NCBI RefSeq assembly: GCF_000004825.1
Contig: NW_008805064.1
Location: 1,302,001-1,366,000, forward strand
From: Heterostelium album PN500
Lineage: Eukaryota; Evosea; Eumycetozoa; Acytosteliales; Acytosteliaceae
Reading direction: 5' to 3'
DNA: 64,000 nucleotides
The notes beneath the pieces are model-generated. The model did not search any database and was not told where the DNA came from. It saw only the letters and a list, made by a program, of their open reading frames with translations. Below, piece after piece: positions 39,401 through 53,477 of the stretch (its first letter is position 1; the number at the start of each line of letters is the position of its first letter). The translations under genes and the position numbers were made by a program.

Positions 39401-42400
39401 AATTACCACATTCATAGAACATCTTAAACAATTTGACACGATCTCTCTCATTGATTTCCAATTGGACTTGTTTCGATGGCAATGAAATACCATCCAATTG
39501 ACTAAATAGCTGCTTGTGAATTAAATAGATCTGTTGAATCTCTTCATCAGTAATGGCTTGGTTAAAGAGAATAGCATCTTCATCCTCTTCGTTGTCATTA
39601 GCATCTCCACCGGTAGACTGAGATTGTGCTGGTGGTGCTTCATCATCAACTGCCATCGATGAATCAATGAGAATATCCTCGAGGTCTGAGAATTCCTTGT
39701 AGAAATTAGGGAATGAAGTAAGGAATACACGTTCATCACGTTCTTCCATTGTCTCCATCTTGTGTGACTTGGTACGGAACTTGACAGTTTGGGCGGCCTC
39801 TGCTTCAGCAGCCTTTCGCTCTTCTTCCTGGTGTTTATACTCCTCAATGAATATTCTAAAGATAGAGTCAACCGATCTGAGAATATCACTGGTGAGATAT
39901 TTACTGTTGGCCAAATGTGAAAAGAGTTGTGCAACCGAAGATTTCACTAGGAGTGCAATGACACGGTAGTTGGAATCGGAAGAGCTGGTAGAGTCACCAG
40001 TGGAATCACGAGAAATCAAGATATTACGAATCGATTGGATTGTCTCTCTCGATACCAATTGTTCACAACTAGCCAAAGGATCGATGTTGTGATCGAATCT
40101 TGGGAATCTGCACACAGTGTTGAGAACCTGTTGGAGTTGGAGCATGTTGACATCGCCAGAGGCAGAGATGGAACGATGTTTGGTGGCATCACACATCATT
40201 CTCAAACCATATTTCATTTGAAGAACTGCAGTTGCAATTGGTACAGAGATATCTCTATAGTACAAATGATACTTCTTGTTGAGTGAATTGATAAAGTTAT
40301 CGGATTTCTCTTGCCACATCGACTCGGTTGTGAATAATACAACGAGTTCGGTGGTTCCACGCTCAAACTGATCGACCAAATCTACAATCTTATCGATTTG
40401 AGCGAATTGTGCGACGAATTGAGTGAGATCTCTATGTAGATGTTCGAATTGTCCTGGCACTGGACGCAAAGTAATACGTTTCTGTTGAAGAGTGAGTTGT
40501 TGGTCAATCTCCTCCTTCTTGGTGGTCAATTCTCTGATCATAAGATTGGTTTGCTTTCCAGTTTGTTGACGTTCAATCAACTGACGAATATACAACTCAT
40601 CTTCGACTTGATTCAAAATCTCCTTGGAATAGTCGAGAATTACTGAATACTTTTGAGTGGGATCGACTGGATGTACAGGTAGCAACCAGAGGACACGGAA
40701 GCAAGAAACCAACAATGAGAATTTACCCAACATGGTCTGGTCGTCAAGAGTACTGACAACTGGTTCTTTCAAACGTTTGTGTAGAGTTTCAAGTGCTGGA
40801 ACAATCAACTTTTCAATGTGTTGATTAAATGTTGAGTTGCTGCTACGTTTGAGAAGACCGGCTAACTGTTCAACGAGCTCGGCAGACATTGACCATTGAC
40901 CAACTTGTTGACCGAGTTGTAGCAATTGGTTGAGCAGTTGCGATTGATCTTCAGACTGATATAATTTAACGAAACAACCAACGGTAACGAAAAGAAGATT
41001 TACATAGGAAACCCACTCTGTTTGATAGATTGACTTTGGATTCGATGGTAAACTACCGATATGACTGATCAATGATTGGATTTGGCTGATTTTGTTTGGA
41101 ACATTTTGAAGGGTTGTATATTGGAATTCATTGGTCAGGTAGAACGAGAATATACTTTGAATACTTTGGAATAAACGAGGTGGACCACTTCCAAGTGTAA
41201 TTGAATCAAATCTAGTGGTAACAGGTAATGGTACTGATTTGTTGGCTAACAAATAGCTTGGCTTTGATGATCTCTCGAGATAAGAGAGATCATTGAAACT
41301 GTTATTCCACAAAGTTTGGTTCCAATTAAAGAGAATCGAATGAATGATCGATTGTACTTCCACGATTCCAATGTTGACATTGGAAGTACCACGTTTGGTT
41401 GATTCCTGGATACCTTCTAACATCCATTTCAATTTTTGGTAGGGAACCAACGAAACTGGATTCACAACAGTCTGATCTGAAAGTGAGTTTCCAAGATAAG
41501 TGGAGAGATCACCGATCAAACCGCTGATCATTGGGAGAATTTGATCGACTTTGACAACTCCCTTTGTTGTATCAAGATTGTGATTCAACAAGAGCAATGT
41601 CAAACGAGAAATAATAGAACTCTCCAGCAACGCAGAACTATGTTGGAACAATGGCCACATTCCGCTCTTACTGTGTCTGAGTGTCGATAGATCAAACTTG
41701 ACACTTCCAACATGCTGAGCAGCAGCCTTTTGCTCCTCTTCACTCATAGCACCTCGCTCGGGGTCAATTGTTGTTGAAATGGTGTTACTATTCATCTTGT
41801 TGTTCTGTTGTTGGAGTGCTTCCAGTTTCGATTTCAAAACGGACTGAACTTCGACTAGAGATGGTATCAACTGTTTGGCATTCTCCATGGCAGATAGTCC
41901 TAGAGCAGGTGGATTGGATTGATTGTCTGCAGCACGTTGGTCATGTTCATAATACTGATAGTTGATCCAATAGAGTGTGGAGAGTGCCTCAACAAATGTA
42001 GATCTCCACTCTTGTGTAATAAAGGAAATAGGGTGTAAGAGTGGTGATTCGTTGATGGCACGATGATTGAATTGAACCTTTTGTGCAAGATCCAAGAACT
42101 CTTGATCCAATTGAACGAGTTGTTCGGTCTTCATTACAATAGGATGTCCATTCTGTTTCCAAAGACGATTGTTATTGCTAAACAACATGGATTGGTTCAA
42201 TTGACGTTGAATATGCTCGGCAACAGTGTTGAGATTTGCAGAGATACCAAACAATGATTGATTCATCTGGTTGATCGAACGAACTTCTTTTATCATCCAC
42301 TTCCAACGAATGATGAATTCACCGAGACTGAACGATGGAGCAACATTCAAACTCTTCCAGAAATTGGCCATCAAACGAACAAGATGTTCAATCTTGGCCA

Positions 42401-45400
42401 TTGGTATGATGGTGGTGAGTGATTCGCTTGGCTTCTCGAGTACCTGCACGATCGAAGATACCCACTGTTCAAATTGTTCAGAGAGTGACTTGAAGAATGG
42501 ATAGAGATACATGATAATCTCAGAGGTGAGCGATTCCTTTGAAATCTTTTTAGCAGAGCACAAGTACGATTGTAATACCGGTGTCATATTGCTTGACACT
42601 GTTTCTTTCATACCGGCCAAATAGATTCTCTGTTGAAGATATGACTGGAAGTGGTGGAACAACAAGATCTTGAGCAAGTCCATGAAATGGACAATGGATT
42701 GCCAATCTTGTTTGGTTTCTTGATTGGCCGATGACTTTTCAGAGAGTAACTCAAAGAGTGACTCGTTATTCTTCCATTGGTGACCTTGGAAATCGGCTAG
42801 ATACTTGGGAAGTGACAACTTTTCCAACAATTGATTCAACTTTACATCGAAAGAGCTGTACAATGGGCTAGCAAATAATGACTTGATAACACTTGTATAC
42901 ATATCACATTGAGCTTTTCCAAAGTGTTGTTGTTGTTGCTTCAACCATTTCAAACGTTCCTTTTGATTGTGAGTTGAAATCGATTCGATAAAGTATAGTC
43001 CAGAGTATTGGATATATTGACCGATTTTACTTTGTTGATCGACTTGTTGCTGCTCACTGATGGTATGTAATTCATTTTTGTTGGTAGACGGGTTGAATAG
43101 GACTGCAGATAACAACCAAGTTGGTACGGATAACAAATACTTGGATGGATTCTCAATGATACTGTTAATCATTGTTTCATTCATGATTTTAGTTTGATTC
43201 TGGTTGAATTCATGTTGGAAGTTGAAATGCTTGAGTGTTGCAACATCCTTGTTAAGAGCGTACTGAGTGGAACGACTAAGAAGATCGAAATGATCTACTG
43301 GGAAGAATCCGAGTGATTCCAAAGATTGGCTGGATTCTTGGTTGAGTAACATTGACTTTAATTGTGCGTCTGAGAACAATGTGTGGAAATGTCTATTGAT
43401 TGCTTCTCTCTGACTGTTGTGACGACGTGGACGTATGAATATCTGTTGCATTGAGATGTGCAAAGCTCTAGCGAGTGAGTAACCACGTTGAAGCAAGTCA
43501 ACAAGTAGACGTCCCCAATAGATAATATGTGAGAGCGTAATTGGATTCTCAATGGTAGATCCAAACTGTTGGAGTACATAGGTTTGGAAGGCAATCATCT
43601 GACGTGCAAGTGCTAATGATGGAATACCTTGAGCAGCAAGCAGACGTGTGTTGTCAATGACGTTCGAGTCCATAGTGATATCGGCCTCAAAGAGATAGAT
43701 TTCAATACCACGGTTACGCATGGCACGAGATATCTCACCCTTACGGTCATCCATTGTCAAGAAGATACGGAAATCGGGATGTGGCTTGATAATCTTTACT
43801 TCACCATCGACCATACCACGTTCAGATAACATGAGAACACCATCGTTCTCAAGCAAAGGATTCAAACGATCGAGTACAGTTGGATTACAGAAATTAGCAT
43901 TGTCAATGGCAATCCAGGCACCTGTTTCCAGTGCCTTTATTAATAGACCATCGATCCACTCGAAACAACCTGTGACCGATTCGTTTTCAATGAGTTTAAG
44001 ACGATCGATCTGTTGGTGAATCGTTTGAATCTCTTCAAGATATTGATTGGCACGCTCAAATGCTGGGAATTGTTGGATAACCTTTTCGAGTGCACCGAGA
44101 ATTTGTATCAATATACTGAATTGCTCCATATCGATTGCTGGAGTATTGGTTGTGGTCGAGGCTGATTTAGGACTGCTGTGGATACTGAGATCTACAAATG
44201 AAGAGCGTGTCTTAAAGATTGACCATGCTTGGTGAATGTCTTGAACCGCGGCAATCGATGAATTAATAACATTGGCATCTGGTGTCATTTGTTGTAAGAT
44301 GTCACCAGAGATGGCATCGATCAACGATTTGGTTGCATTGGCAATACGTTTTTGGTGACGAACCAAATCAACTTGTTCGAAACCACCCAATAACTCGGTG
44401 GTATCGACAGAACTATTCATGGAGAACTCGTAGAGAGTGTTTCCAGTGAGTTGTGCTAGCAGACGAATCGATGATGTCTTGGAGGTCGAGGTAGATCCAA
44501 TGAGAATGGACATCCATCCCATTTCAATACATTTGAGAATTGATTCTAGAGGATTCAACAAACGTTGAAGTACCTGAAGATTGTTGGAATTGGCAATGTC
44601 GGAATGCTGTTGTTTTCTATGGACCAGTGACTTTCCGATTTGGACATATTGCGGTGTCAATGAGAATTGAGGCAACGATTGATCCTCGAAATCCATTGGA
44701 TTTTCGGCAAAGAGACGGTTGTAGAGTGACTGGATATAGAGTCTGTCTTCTTTGGTACGCATACGTTGCAAGTAGATGAGATCTACGAATCGTCCGTAGT
44801 TGGCAAGGTGTTCACTATCGGCGACAACAAGGTCGCACCAACGGAAAATGTCACGAAGATTGAATTCCCATGGTGATCCCTTTCTTCCAAACTTTGGATC
44901 GACCATAGAGTCGTGATGCAATACACGATTGAACTCAATCATCTTTGCCAATACCTCTGGTTTGATCTGTGGGTATCTGGTACTGGTAATGAACAGTAGA
45001 TCACTGGCATCCAATTGGTCGATAAACACCTGAGTGAAACGATTCAAGAATGACTTTGGTAGACCCTTACGTCCTCCACCCTGATGCAATGGATTCTGGC
45101 AGGCAAAGACACGGAATGAAGGATGGCAAGCGAATGTTCTTCCAAGCTCTGGAATGAATACTTCAGCACGATGATCCAAACAAGCATTGAGACCTTCCAA
45201 CACGGTTTGTGATGCAAGATTCAACTCGTCTAACAAAACCCAACTACCTTCACGGAGAGCCTTCAAGAAGATACCGTCACGCCACTCAAATTGTCCACCT
45301 TTACCTCCCTCTACAGGAAGATCAGAACCTAGCAGATCCATAATATCGGTTTGCTCTGACAAATTGATACGAACCACTTGATTTCCAGTGGCTTGTGCAA

Positions 45401-48400
45401 TGGCAGTGATGAGCGATGTCTTACCGACACCTGGCGAACCTTCAATTAGGATGGCACGTGGCAATTGCATTCCACGGAGAACACGCAAGGCATTTCTTGA
45501 GGTGGTTGGTGATCCAAGTGAGAATTGAATCTTTGAAGCACGTTCCTTATTCAAAGAGATAAAGAATGGTTCAACACCAAAGCGATCTCCATGTATAAAG
45601 TTCTTTGCTGCGGTAGGATTATCTTGATGCTCAAGGAAGTGAACAGTCAACTCACGACGCGATGTTTCCTCGGTAATCTGTTCAATTAAACGTGTGAGAC
45701 ATAACTTTCTCAGTCTGAGACCATCGGATTCCGAAGTGGAGTTGGCACCCATTCCGAAACCGTCTAGCAGAACCAAGCAGGCACCATGGACATAGGATTG
45801 GTCGGGCTTCAACAAACCACGCTCAATAGAAAGATTCATGAATGACACCCACGACAAGATGTCACGAAGTGAAATGGTACGTTTGTTCTTTTGGACCTGA
45901 TTGAGATACTCGATGAACTCCAACATTGATTGTGAGTAACATTTAAGTTGTGGTGTGAATCGCTCTTCAATGATCTGAAGTAAGTCTTGGTGTGAGGTGA
46001 TGGCAGGAACCCAAATCTCTGTGAAACGATTACGCATGGCTGGTGAAAGTTCTTTCTTTCCGAAATCACCACCTGGATTCATGGTTGCCATAATTCTAAA
46101 TGATTCAGCACCACGCAACTCCTCAATGTTGAGACCACCCTTCTCAGCGAGAACCAAGAGACGCGATGGCTCGAGAACGGAATTCAAACGTTCGAGAACA
46201 GCATCCTCTGCCAATGAGATTTCATCAATCAAGAAATAATGACCTTGTTTCATGGCTTCAACTAAAGGACCGTCGACCCAAGTGAACAACGATTGATATT
46301 GATTGAAAGTTGCTTCAATTTCCTTGAGTAACTCTTGAATCTTCTTATCATCGCTTGACTGTTTGGCAAGTTGTTGTACTTGCTCTAGCTGTTCATGTGG
46401 TTGTTGAATTGCTTGGAGATCAATTGGCAAACCAGTCTGTTCGATTAATTGATGGAATTTCTGCAAGAGTTGTTCACGACCACGAACTGGACGCAATCCA
46501 CCAAGGAAATCCGCTGTCTCTGTATGTTGATGACAATTCAATATATGGAGATGCTGCTTTGTCAAAAGTGAATATAACTGGCAGATTGTTGTCTTTGAAC
46601 AACCGGTTTCACCAACCAATAAAATTGGCTCCTTGAAACGAAGACATTGTCCTACAAGAGTAAACAAACGCTTCATTGAACCAGTCCAAACGATCTTCTC
46701 TAGATATCCCATGGTAGGTGGCAAATCCTTTGCAAGAATTTCCAACATCTCTTTGAACTCTTCGGTTGCTGAGCAATCGTAGATCTTTTCCATGTCCATC
46801 TTTATCTTGAGATGTTTCTCAATGACAGATTTGATCACTGCTTTCTCCTCGTCCTTACGAAGACGTTCAGCTAACAGCATGTAACCGGCAATACCAAGTT
46901 CATCATAAGATGAAGGGTAACGCTCTGCCCAACGGAAAAGATCACGGAATGTAATATATCCATGTTTTCCAGCGAATACTTGGTTGGCACCCTGACGATT
47001 GAGTTGCAACTCCTTCATGATGGCAACCAACTTCTTACAGTAGGTAGGTGGCAACTTACAACGTTTGCCAAGAATCTCTTCCAATTCATTCTCTGGGATG
47101 TCATCGACGTGCAACTCTAGGAAACGATTACGGAAGGCACGAGATAATACTTTTCTACCACCATAGAGACCTGGTGGATTCTGAGTGGCGAACAACATGA
47201 AGCTTGGATGTGGTTTGACAATCTCTTGAGTCTCTGGAATGTAAAGTTCACGATTGTCATCAAGCAAACGATTGAGTGCTTCCAATACTTCGGATGGTGC
47301 CAAATTCAACTCGTCCAGAACTACCCAATAACCATTACGAACAGCTTCAACCAAAATACCCTCTTGGAATACCAATTTACCTTTATCATCAGAGATATAT
47401 TGTCCAAGATACTCTTGTAAATCAGTATGTTCATGATTATTAATTCTAATGAATCTATGACCTGTTCTAATAGCTAAATATTCAACCATACTTGTCTATA
47501 TATATATATATAAAAAAATTGTTAGATTAAATAATTTTAAATAATTTTTAATTAATAATCTCAACTTACTTTTCCACTTGATGTTGGACCTTGTAATAAA
47601 ATTGGATGTTTTCTTGAAACTAAAATTCTTGCAAGATTGTTCAAGTTTGTTTTGATGGATTGGGTCAAGATGTAGTGTTGTGGAACTACTGGTTCATTTT
47701 CACCTGTTTGTACCCAGAATTGTTCGATTTGAATGTGTTTTTCCGATGGTTGTTTCAATGGCTGTTTGTATTGTTTGGCGTCACCTTTTCTTATGTATTG
47801 GTTGATAAGTTGCTCCATGATTGGAGTGGATTGACGATTGATCTGTGTGAGGAACGACATGTTGATACCCTCATAGAGAGCACGTTGGAATCCAAATTGT
47901 TGACTGACAAATCGGGTGTAATGTAATGCACGTGACAATGTACGTAGTGAGAAATGTGGTTTCTGATTGGCACCGTCCAACAATCTCAGTTGAGCTTCCT
48001 TCTTGGTGGCCAAATAAAAGTCGACAATCTCTTCGATGGGTGGGTGTGGAACCAAGTCGGTCAACAGTGTTTTCACAACGAGACAGAGGTCGGCACGGTT
48101 ATCCAAGTCATCGACATAGAACTCGGTGAAACGATTACGAATTCCAGGTGGAAGATCCTTCTTTCCAATGTCGGTCGGTGGATTCATACATGCGAATACC
48201 TTGAAGTTTGGATGACGTGTAACCGGTTCGACTTCACCTTTCTCTGTGAGAGTGAGCGATCCACCTTCAAATAGACCTGACAAACTCTCGAGTGTTTCCG
48301 AGGTTGCAAGATTGATTTCGTCGAGAAGTACCCAGTGACCCTTGCGAATGGCATCGACAAGCGATCCCTCAACAAAAGAGAATGCAAAACTGTTCTTGGA

Positions 48401-51107
48401 ACGTTCGAACTGCATGGAAAGAGTGGCAACTTCAGCGGCAAAGTTCTTCCAACGCTGACGTTTCTCTGGACGCAGAGACTTTTTGGTGCCTTGCTCCTTG
48501 TTTGACTTTTCTTTGTTCAGTTGCTTCTCAACCAAGCGCACTGCCTTTGTGAGTAGCGAAATGAATGACTTCCAATTACGATTGGCAAAACTGGTTTGAA
48601 TTTTCTCGAGGAAAACAGTGTTGGATGTCTCTGAGAAGGTGTCCTTGAACATCGACTCGAATCTCTGCTTGAGTGGTGCGCAAAGAAGACGCATCTCCAC
48701 CGGCTTAAATCCTCCAATCAAGTCGGAACTGTCGGATTGCTGATTGAGATTGAGTACTACCAACTTTTGGTTAAGTTGATCGGCAATGTATTGAATGACC
48801 GATGTCTTACCGGTACCAGTCTCACCGACAAGCAGAATAGGCTCGTTGAATTCAATTGAAACTGATATCTTTTCGATTAAACGCAGCGAGTTGATAGTAT
48901 GTGCAAAAGTTGAGGTGGTAGTACGTTGTTTCTGTTGTCCAGATGCCGATTTTAAGTTGACTTGATCGGACTTGGTCAACATTGTCAAGTTACCACGTCC
49001 TACCTTGAGCGATTGAGTATCGATCTGCACCTGAGGTTTGTATAAATCGATGAAATGCTGGATACGCTCACTTGTTAGATCCCAGCAACGTCCAATGACT
49101 TCGATCAGCTTGACACGAAGATTACGCTTGGGAATCATCGAACAGAAACAATCGACTGCCTCTGTGAAAACTACATCTTGAATAGTTGATGTGAAATGTG
49201 TGATTTTGCTGTGCATCAATCGTTGATTGCAACGCTTTATCCACTTTAGAAGATCTCTCGATGAGAGGAAACGGTTGGTTGACATCTGGAAATTGGTGTC
49301 TTGAAGATCGACATTGATAGTGTTTGACTTGGCAGCTCCTTGACCAGAGAGTACACGCAACAACAAGTTGAAGGTGTCAATAAACTTTTGGATCAATGGC
49401 TTCAAGTCTGGGAAGAGTGTGAGTAGAACTTGGTGCATCTCAGTGGCTGACATTGCTTCGATGACGACACGTGTCCACAAGTGACTGAGAATATTGGTGT
49501 GTTGGTCACGCGAATGTCCACCAAACAAAGTCTGAGTGGCAAACAACTGGAATCCGTTGGCTGCCTCGATAGCTTCACCACGACTCGGAATAAAGAGAGT
49601 TCTACTCTCGAGCAGAGAAATCAGAACGGATAGCACGTCAATTGGTGCCAAGTCAATGTCTTCTATCAGGATCCAACGACCTTGGCTAACGGCTTGTGTG
49701 AGAGCACCTGGCTGCCACTTGAATTCACCTGGGACGTCCGAGGTGATATAAGTACCCAACAAAACCTTGGAATCTGTCTGGTCACCCAAATGTATTTTAA
49801 TCATCGAGCTGTAGTTATCGGTGAGTGCAGCCAACTCGTTGACCAGTGTAGTCTTACCGGCACCAGTGACACCCTCCATTAAGATTGGCTTGCCAAGTCC
49901 AACGGCAATTGCCAAACTCTTTAGATTTGAACTGACGGTTGGTGTGTAAACCAACTGCTGTCTAGATTTTGTCAAGATATCTTGTTGTGCATCACCGACA
50001 GCATGTTGTTGGAATCTACGGAACAAAAGAATACCACAAACATCTACACATGTTCCTGAAAAATCGGAATCTTTAATAAAACAATTTTCATTTACTTTTT
50101 GTTGTAATTGTTGTTGTTGTTGTTGCTCTTCTTCTAATTTTGAAATTAACAATAAATCTTCATTGTTATTTAAAAATAAAATTGATTTATCAAAATTATA
50201 TATTCCATTTTCCAATTCACTTTGTTTTTTTATAATAATGTTAGCTTCATGTTTAATATTACTTTTTTATATTGTTTTTAATACATACATTATTTGATGA
50301 TGATATTTCTGATATAATGGTTTAAGAGACTCTAAGTTTCGATCTGGCATCTTCAAGACCATTGACATACAGTGCAGTACGTACCAACGGATCTTTTCAC
50401 TCTCGATCTCCAGTAGCGAGAAGAAAGGTGACCAATTCCAGAGTGAACTAAATACCTTTTGATTGAAACAGACCAATCTGTAAGCTGTCTGAACTAAAGA
50501 TAACCACTTTGACTCACTTTCATTCTTTATATTTTGAATTAGCGAAATCTTTTCAAACAATGACTGTTGATTCGAATAAAACTGTATAATTATACTAAAA
50601 TTTTTAAAAAGTAGAAAAATAAAAATATTAATATGTGTTTACTTTTGTTTTTGTGATTTATAAAAAATCTGTTAACAAGATTGATCGATTAACATACGCT
50701 AAAAGTTGTGGCGCAATTGGAAGTATTCTTGAAAAGACATCACTGATGGTTTCGATGCTTGCAATGTTATTTTTATGTGTGTTGAGATAACGTGTGACGA
50801 ATTCAATGATCAACGGTCGGAATATACGTGCGATCACAGAACTCTCTGATACCTCTGTCATCATGATCAGTGATAATTGGTCCAGTGCAAAAACACGATC
50901 ATTCTCACTGAATTGTTCTTCTCTTTTATTAAAAATCGATTGTAACTTTTCATATATTTTATTTTTGGTAATATTATTATTTTGTTTATTATTACTCGTA
51001 TTTATTTGTTGTTGATTTAAATATGAATTTAATACTTGTATAGATTGATACAAGTTGAATCTAAAAGTAACTGTTGTTGATATTGTATTTGTATTGGTAG
51101 TTGCCAT
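33435..51107 (-). CDS. mdn1: Midasin (MDN1/REA1), AAA+ ribosome-assembly ATPase
   Basis: Dynein-like AAA+ machine that pulls assembly factors off pre-60S ribosomes. Eight exons (50698-51107, 50289-50594, 47570-50219, 37080-47495, 36670-37014, 34297-36601, 33661-34223, 33435-33590) join in phase to about 5,716 residues, close to human midasin. Six P-loops are visible: GVTGAGKT (about residue 355), GETGTGKT (704), GPTSSGKT (1118, split by an intron), GETGCSKT (1417), GSPGVGKT (1808) and GSTSTSKT (about 2124). The long helical linker in exon 4 has almost no low-complexity tract. Exon 6 encodes the Asp/Glu-rich region. The C-terminal MIDAS domain has AIDDTESM, the DxTxS metal site that binds the UBL domains of Ytm1/WDR12 and Rsa4/NLE1. 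The protein ends with FPFPYYVILRSLENLP, the conserved terminus. Several antisense open frames over the acidic region are shadows. Confidence 0.98.
34310..36420 (-). other. Acidic D/E-rich region of midasin
   Basis: About 700 codons dominated by Glu, Asp, Lys and Gln with GAA/GAT-type codons, giving a strongly purine-skewed strand. This is the known flexible arm between the linker and the MIDAS domain. The skew leaves all six frames unusually open, which explains the long antisense open frames at 35333-36112 and elsewhere. Confidence 0.9.
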
Positions 51108-51482
51108 TTTTTTATTTATTAACTTTATTCTACTGATAAACTAGTATCTTTGTTAATAGGAATTATTAATGACAATATACTACTAATTACGAAAATACTC
51201 AAAACTATGATACTTTTTACTATTAAAAAATAAAAATGAACTTTTAAATTTTTAATTCGTTACGTTTTTTAAAAAAAAAAAAATTTTGAGAAAAAAAAAT
51301 AATAATAAAATAAAAAATAATTAATAAAAAAAAAATGAGAATAAAATATTAAAAGATAGAAAACGAGTATTAAACAATCACTATTATAAAAATGGTAGCA
51401 ATGTATCTATTGATTATTATATTTAATAATAATATGCTATGTTATTATAAATTTTATTTTCTTTTGTTGAAATCTAAATATT
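51108..51482. other. Intergenic, AT-rich
   Basis: About 375 bp between the midasin start and the 3' end of the ubiquitin-conjugating enzyme, both on the minus strand. A/T runs only. Confidence 0.5.
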
Positions 51483-52193
51483 TTATGTCCTACAATGATT
51501 TATTTAAAGTGTAGAGTAATATTGATATAGTTAGTAAATTGTTGTTTGATTATTTATTTTTTTGATGAATACTTACCAACTTTGTTCTACAACTTCCTTT
51601 ACTTTACGATTGTACTCTCTCTTGTTTTCTCTGAATAATCTCGCTGATTCTGAATTGGCTGGTGAATTTGGATTTGGATCGCATAATAAAGACTATAAAA
51701 AATAAATAGATTACAAGGTTAGTAACGCTTGTTAAAAGTATTAAAAAAAAAAACAAACAAATTATTAGATAATTACTTGAATTGAAGTTAAAATAGCAGC
51801 AATATCATAAATTGGTGACCATTGATTCTGTAAAATATCAAGACAGATAGCACCGTCAGTATAAACGTTTGGATGGAACATCTTTGATAAAAATTTGACT
51901 TGGGGTGGATCGTTTGGATATTCTTCTGAAAACTGTAGAGATAATTTAAAGGTTCCTCCTTCCCATGGAGTATCTTCTGGTCTGCAATTTAGAAATAAAG
52001 AGTTGTAAAGTTAGAAAAATCGATACTACATGTATATCAAGATCATTATAATGTTGATGTAAACCTACCCAAAGATGACTGCTTGCCACTGTAATATATT
52101 GTTTTCCATTGGTGCTCCACTGATTCCTGCGGGTGGATCATTTTGGAGTCTCTTGAAATCTCTCATTAATCTTCTTCTGGCTGGAGTTGACAT
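51483..52193 (-). CDS. rad6: Ubiquitin-conjugating enzyme E2, RAD6/UBE2A type
   Basis: E2 that ubiquitinates histone H2B and PCNA with RAD18/BRE1-type ligases. Four exons (52069-52193, 51777-51981, 51577-51692, 51483-51489) join in phase to 150 residues, the RAD6 length. The start [17 protein letters not shown] is the hallmark of RAD6. [16 protein letters not shown] carries the catalytic Cys (near residue 88), followed by NQWSPIYD and [13 protein letters not shown]. The last exon is only 7 nt (completing SWT and the stop); without it translation would read into the intron and end at once after TGG, so the final residues are tentative. The acidic tail of yeast Rad6 is absent, as in animals. 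Its exons are too short to stand out as long open frames. Confidence 0.93.
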
Positions 52194-53123
52194 TGTCGGT
52201 GCTTTTGTTACTGTACTATTGTTTATCTACTGATATCAGGTTGTTTAGTTGGTAAGTTGTTTTCCTCTAGTATATACTGTGTGTTTTATGGTTGTTCTGT
52301 GATTGTTGTTGTTGTGTTCTACGGTTGTCGTTTTTTGCGTATGTTTAGTGATTCTTCAAGATTTGAGTTTTAAAACTAACTATAATAAAATATAAGATTT
52401 ATAAGTGTACAGATATAAATTATATAAATAAATGAATGTTTGTTTTTGTTTCAACAAGTCGATGAAATAGTAAAAATAAAAAAATAAAAAAAAATTGAAG
52501 TGAATTTAAAGAAGTTATTTAATTGTTCGCAATTCAAGAAAAAAAACCAAAAAAATAATAAAAAAAAAAAAAAGAGTTTAAATTAAATTAAAAAATATAA
52601 TAATTTGTGTAAATGTTTGTTTTGTTTGCTGTTGGTGCAATAGTTTGGTTTTTTAGTGTGTTATTATTTATTAATTATGTGTGTTTTTGTGTTTATCTGT
52701 ATTAATATTGTTGTAGTTTTAATAAGATGGTGGTAACAAAGACAACAGTTGACAACTGCAAACTTGATAGTTCTATTTCAGTTTCAATTGTACTTTTCTA
52801 ATATCTATCTTTTTATTACTATCAACATTATAATCCAATAGTTGCGAATTATTTTTTTTTTTTTGTTGTGTATGCGAACATCAATAATTCGTTTGTTGCT
52901 AAACTGAACATTAAAACTGTCTAATTGAATTGTCGATATGCATATGTATTGAGCGTATACCTACTTCAAAAAAATGATTATACAATAATGTCAAATTACA
53001 AATTTAATAAATATATTTTATATTTCTTTTTTTTTTTTTTAAAAATAACAATAATAATTGTTTTCCCCAAAAATGTTCATTTATAAATAAAAAAAAATAA
53101 ATAAAAATTGTGAATCTGATAAC

Positions 53124-53136
53124 TGCGAAGTTCGCA
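53124..53136. repeat. Small palindrome TGCGAA-G-TTCGCA
   Basis: A 6-bp perfect inverted repeat around one base, about 50 bp left of the larger GC-rich hairpin and sharing its TTCGC core. Confidence 0.6.
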
Positions 53137-53185
53137 AAAATTTAGTGTAAAAAAAAGATGAGACAAAGTTGGTTCACTCAAGTTT

Positions 53186-53233
53186 CCGTTCGCGCCAACT
53201 CATTTTCCGCGGCGCGAAGACTGGCGCGAACGG
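53186..53233. repeat. GC-rich inverted repeat (12-bp perfect arms)
   Basis: The left arm CCGTTCGCGCCA (53186-53197) and right arm TGGCGCGAACGG (53222-53233) are exact reverse complements around a 24-nt spacer that is itself GC-rich (TTTTCCGCGGCGCGAAG). The match extends outward with AAGTTT on both sides after a short offset. It is a strong hairpin or cruciform candidate, very unlike the surrounding sequence. Confidence 0.85.
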
Positions 53234-53477
53234 TAACTCCAAACTTCTGCGGATACCCGAATGGAAGTTTGTGAAATGTTGACCGTTTTTAATGGTAATA
53301 AGGTGTACTATACGCCATTTTAAAAGATATATTCAAATCTAGGTTTAGAATTTCAATAGATATACAATTCATGTGTTAAAAAAAAAAAAAAAATCACTAA
53401 AAATTAATAAAGGTCATTTTTTTTTCAACAAATTATGTTTTTTTTTTATTCCACTTTCCAGTGTTTGTATACAAGTG

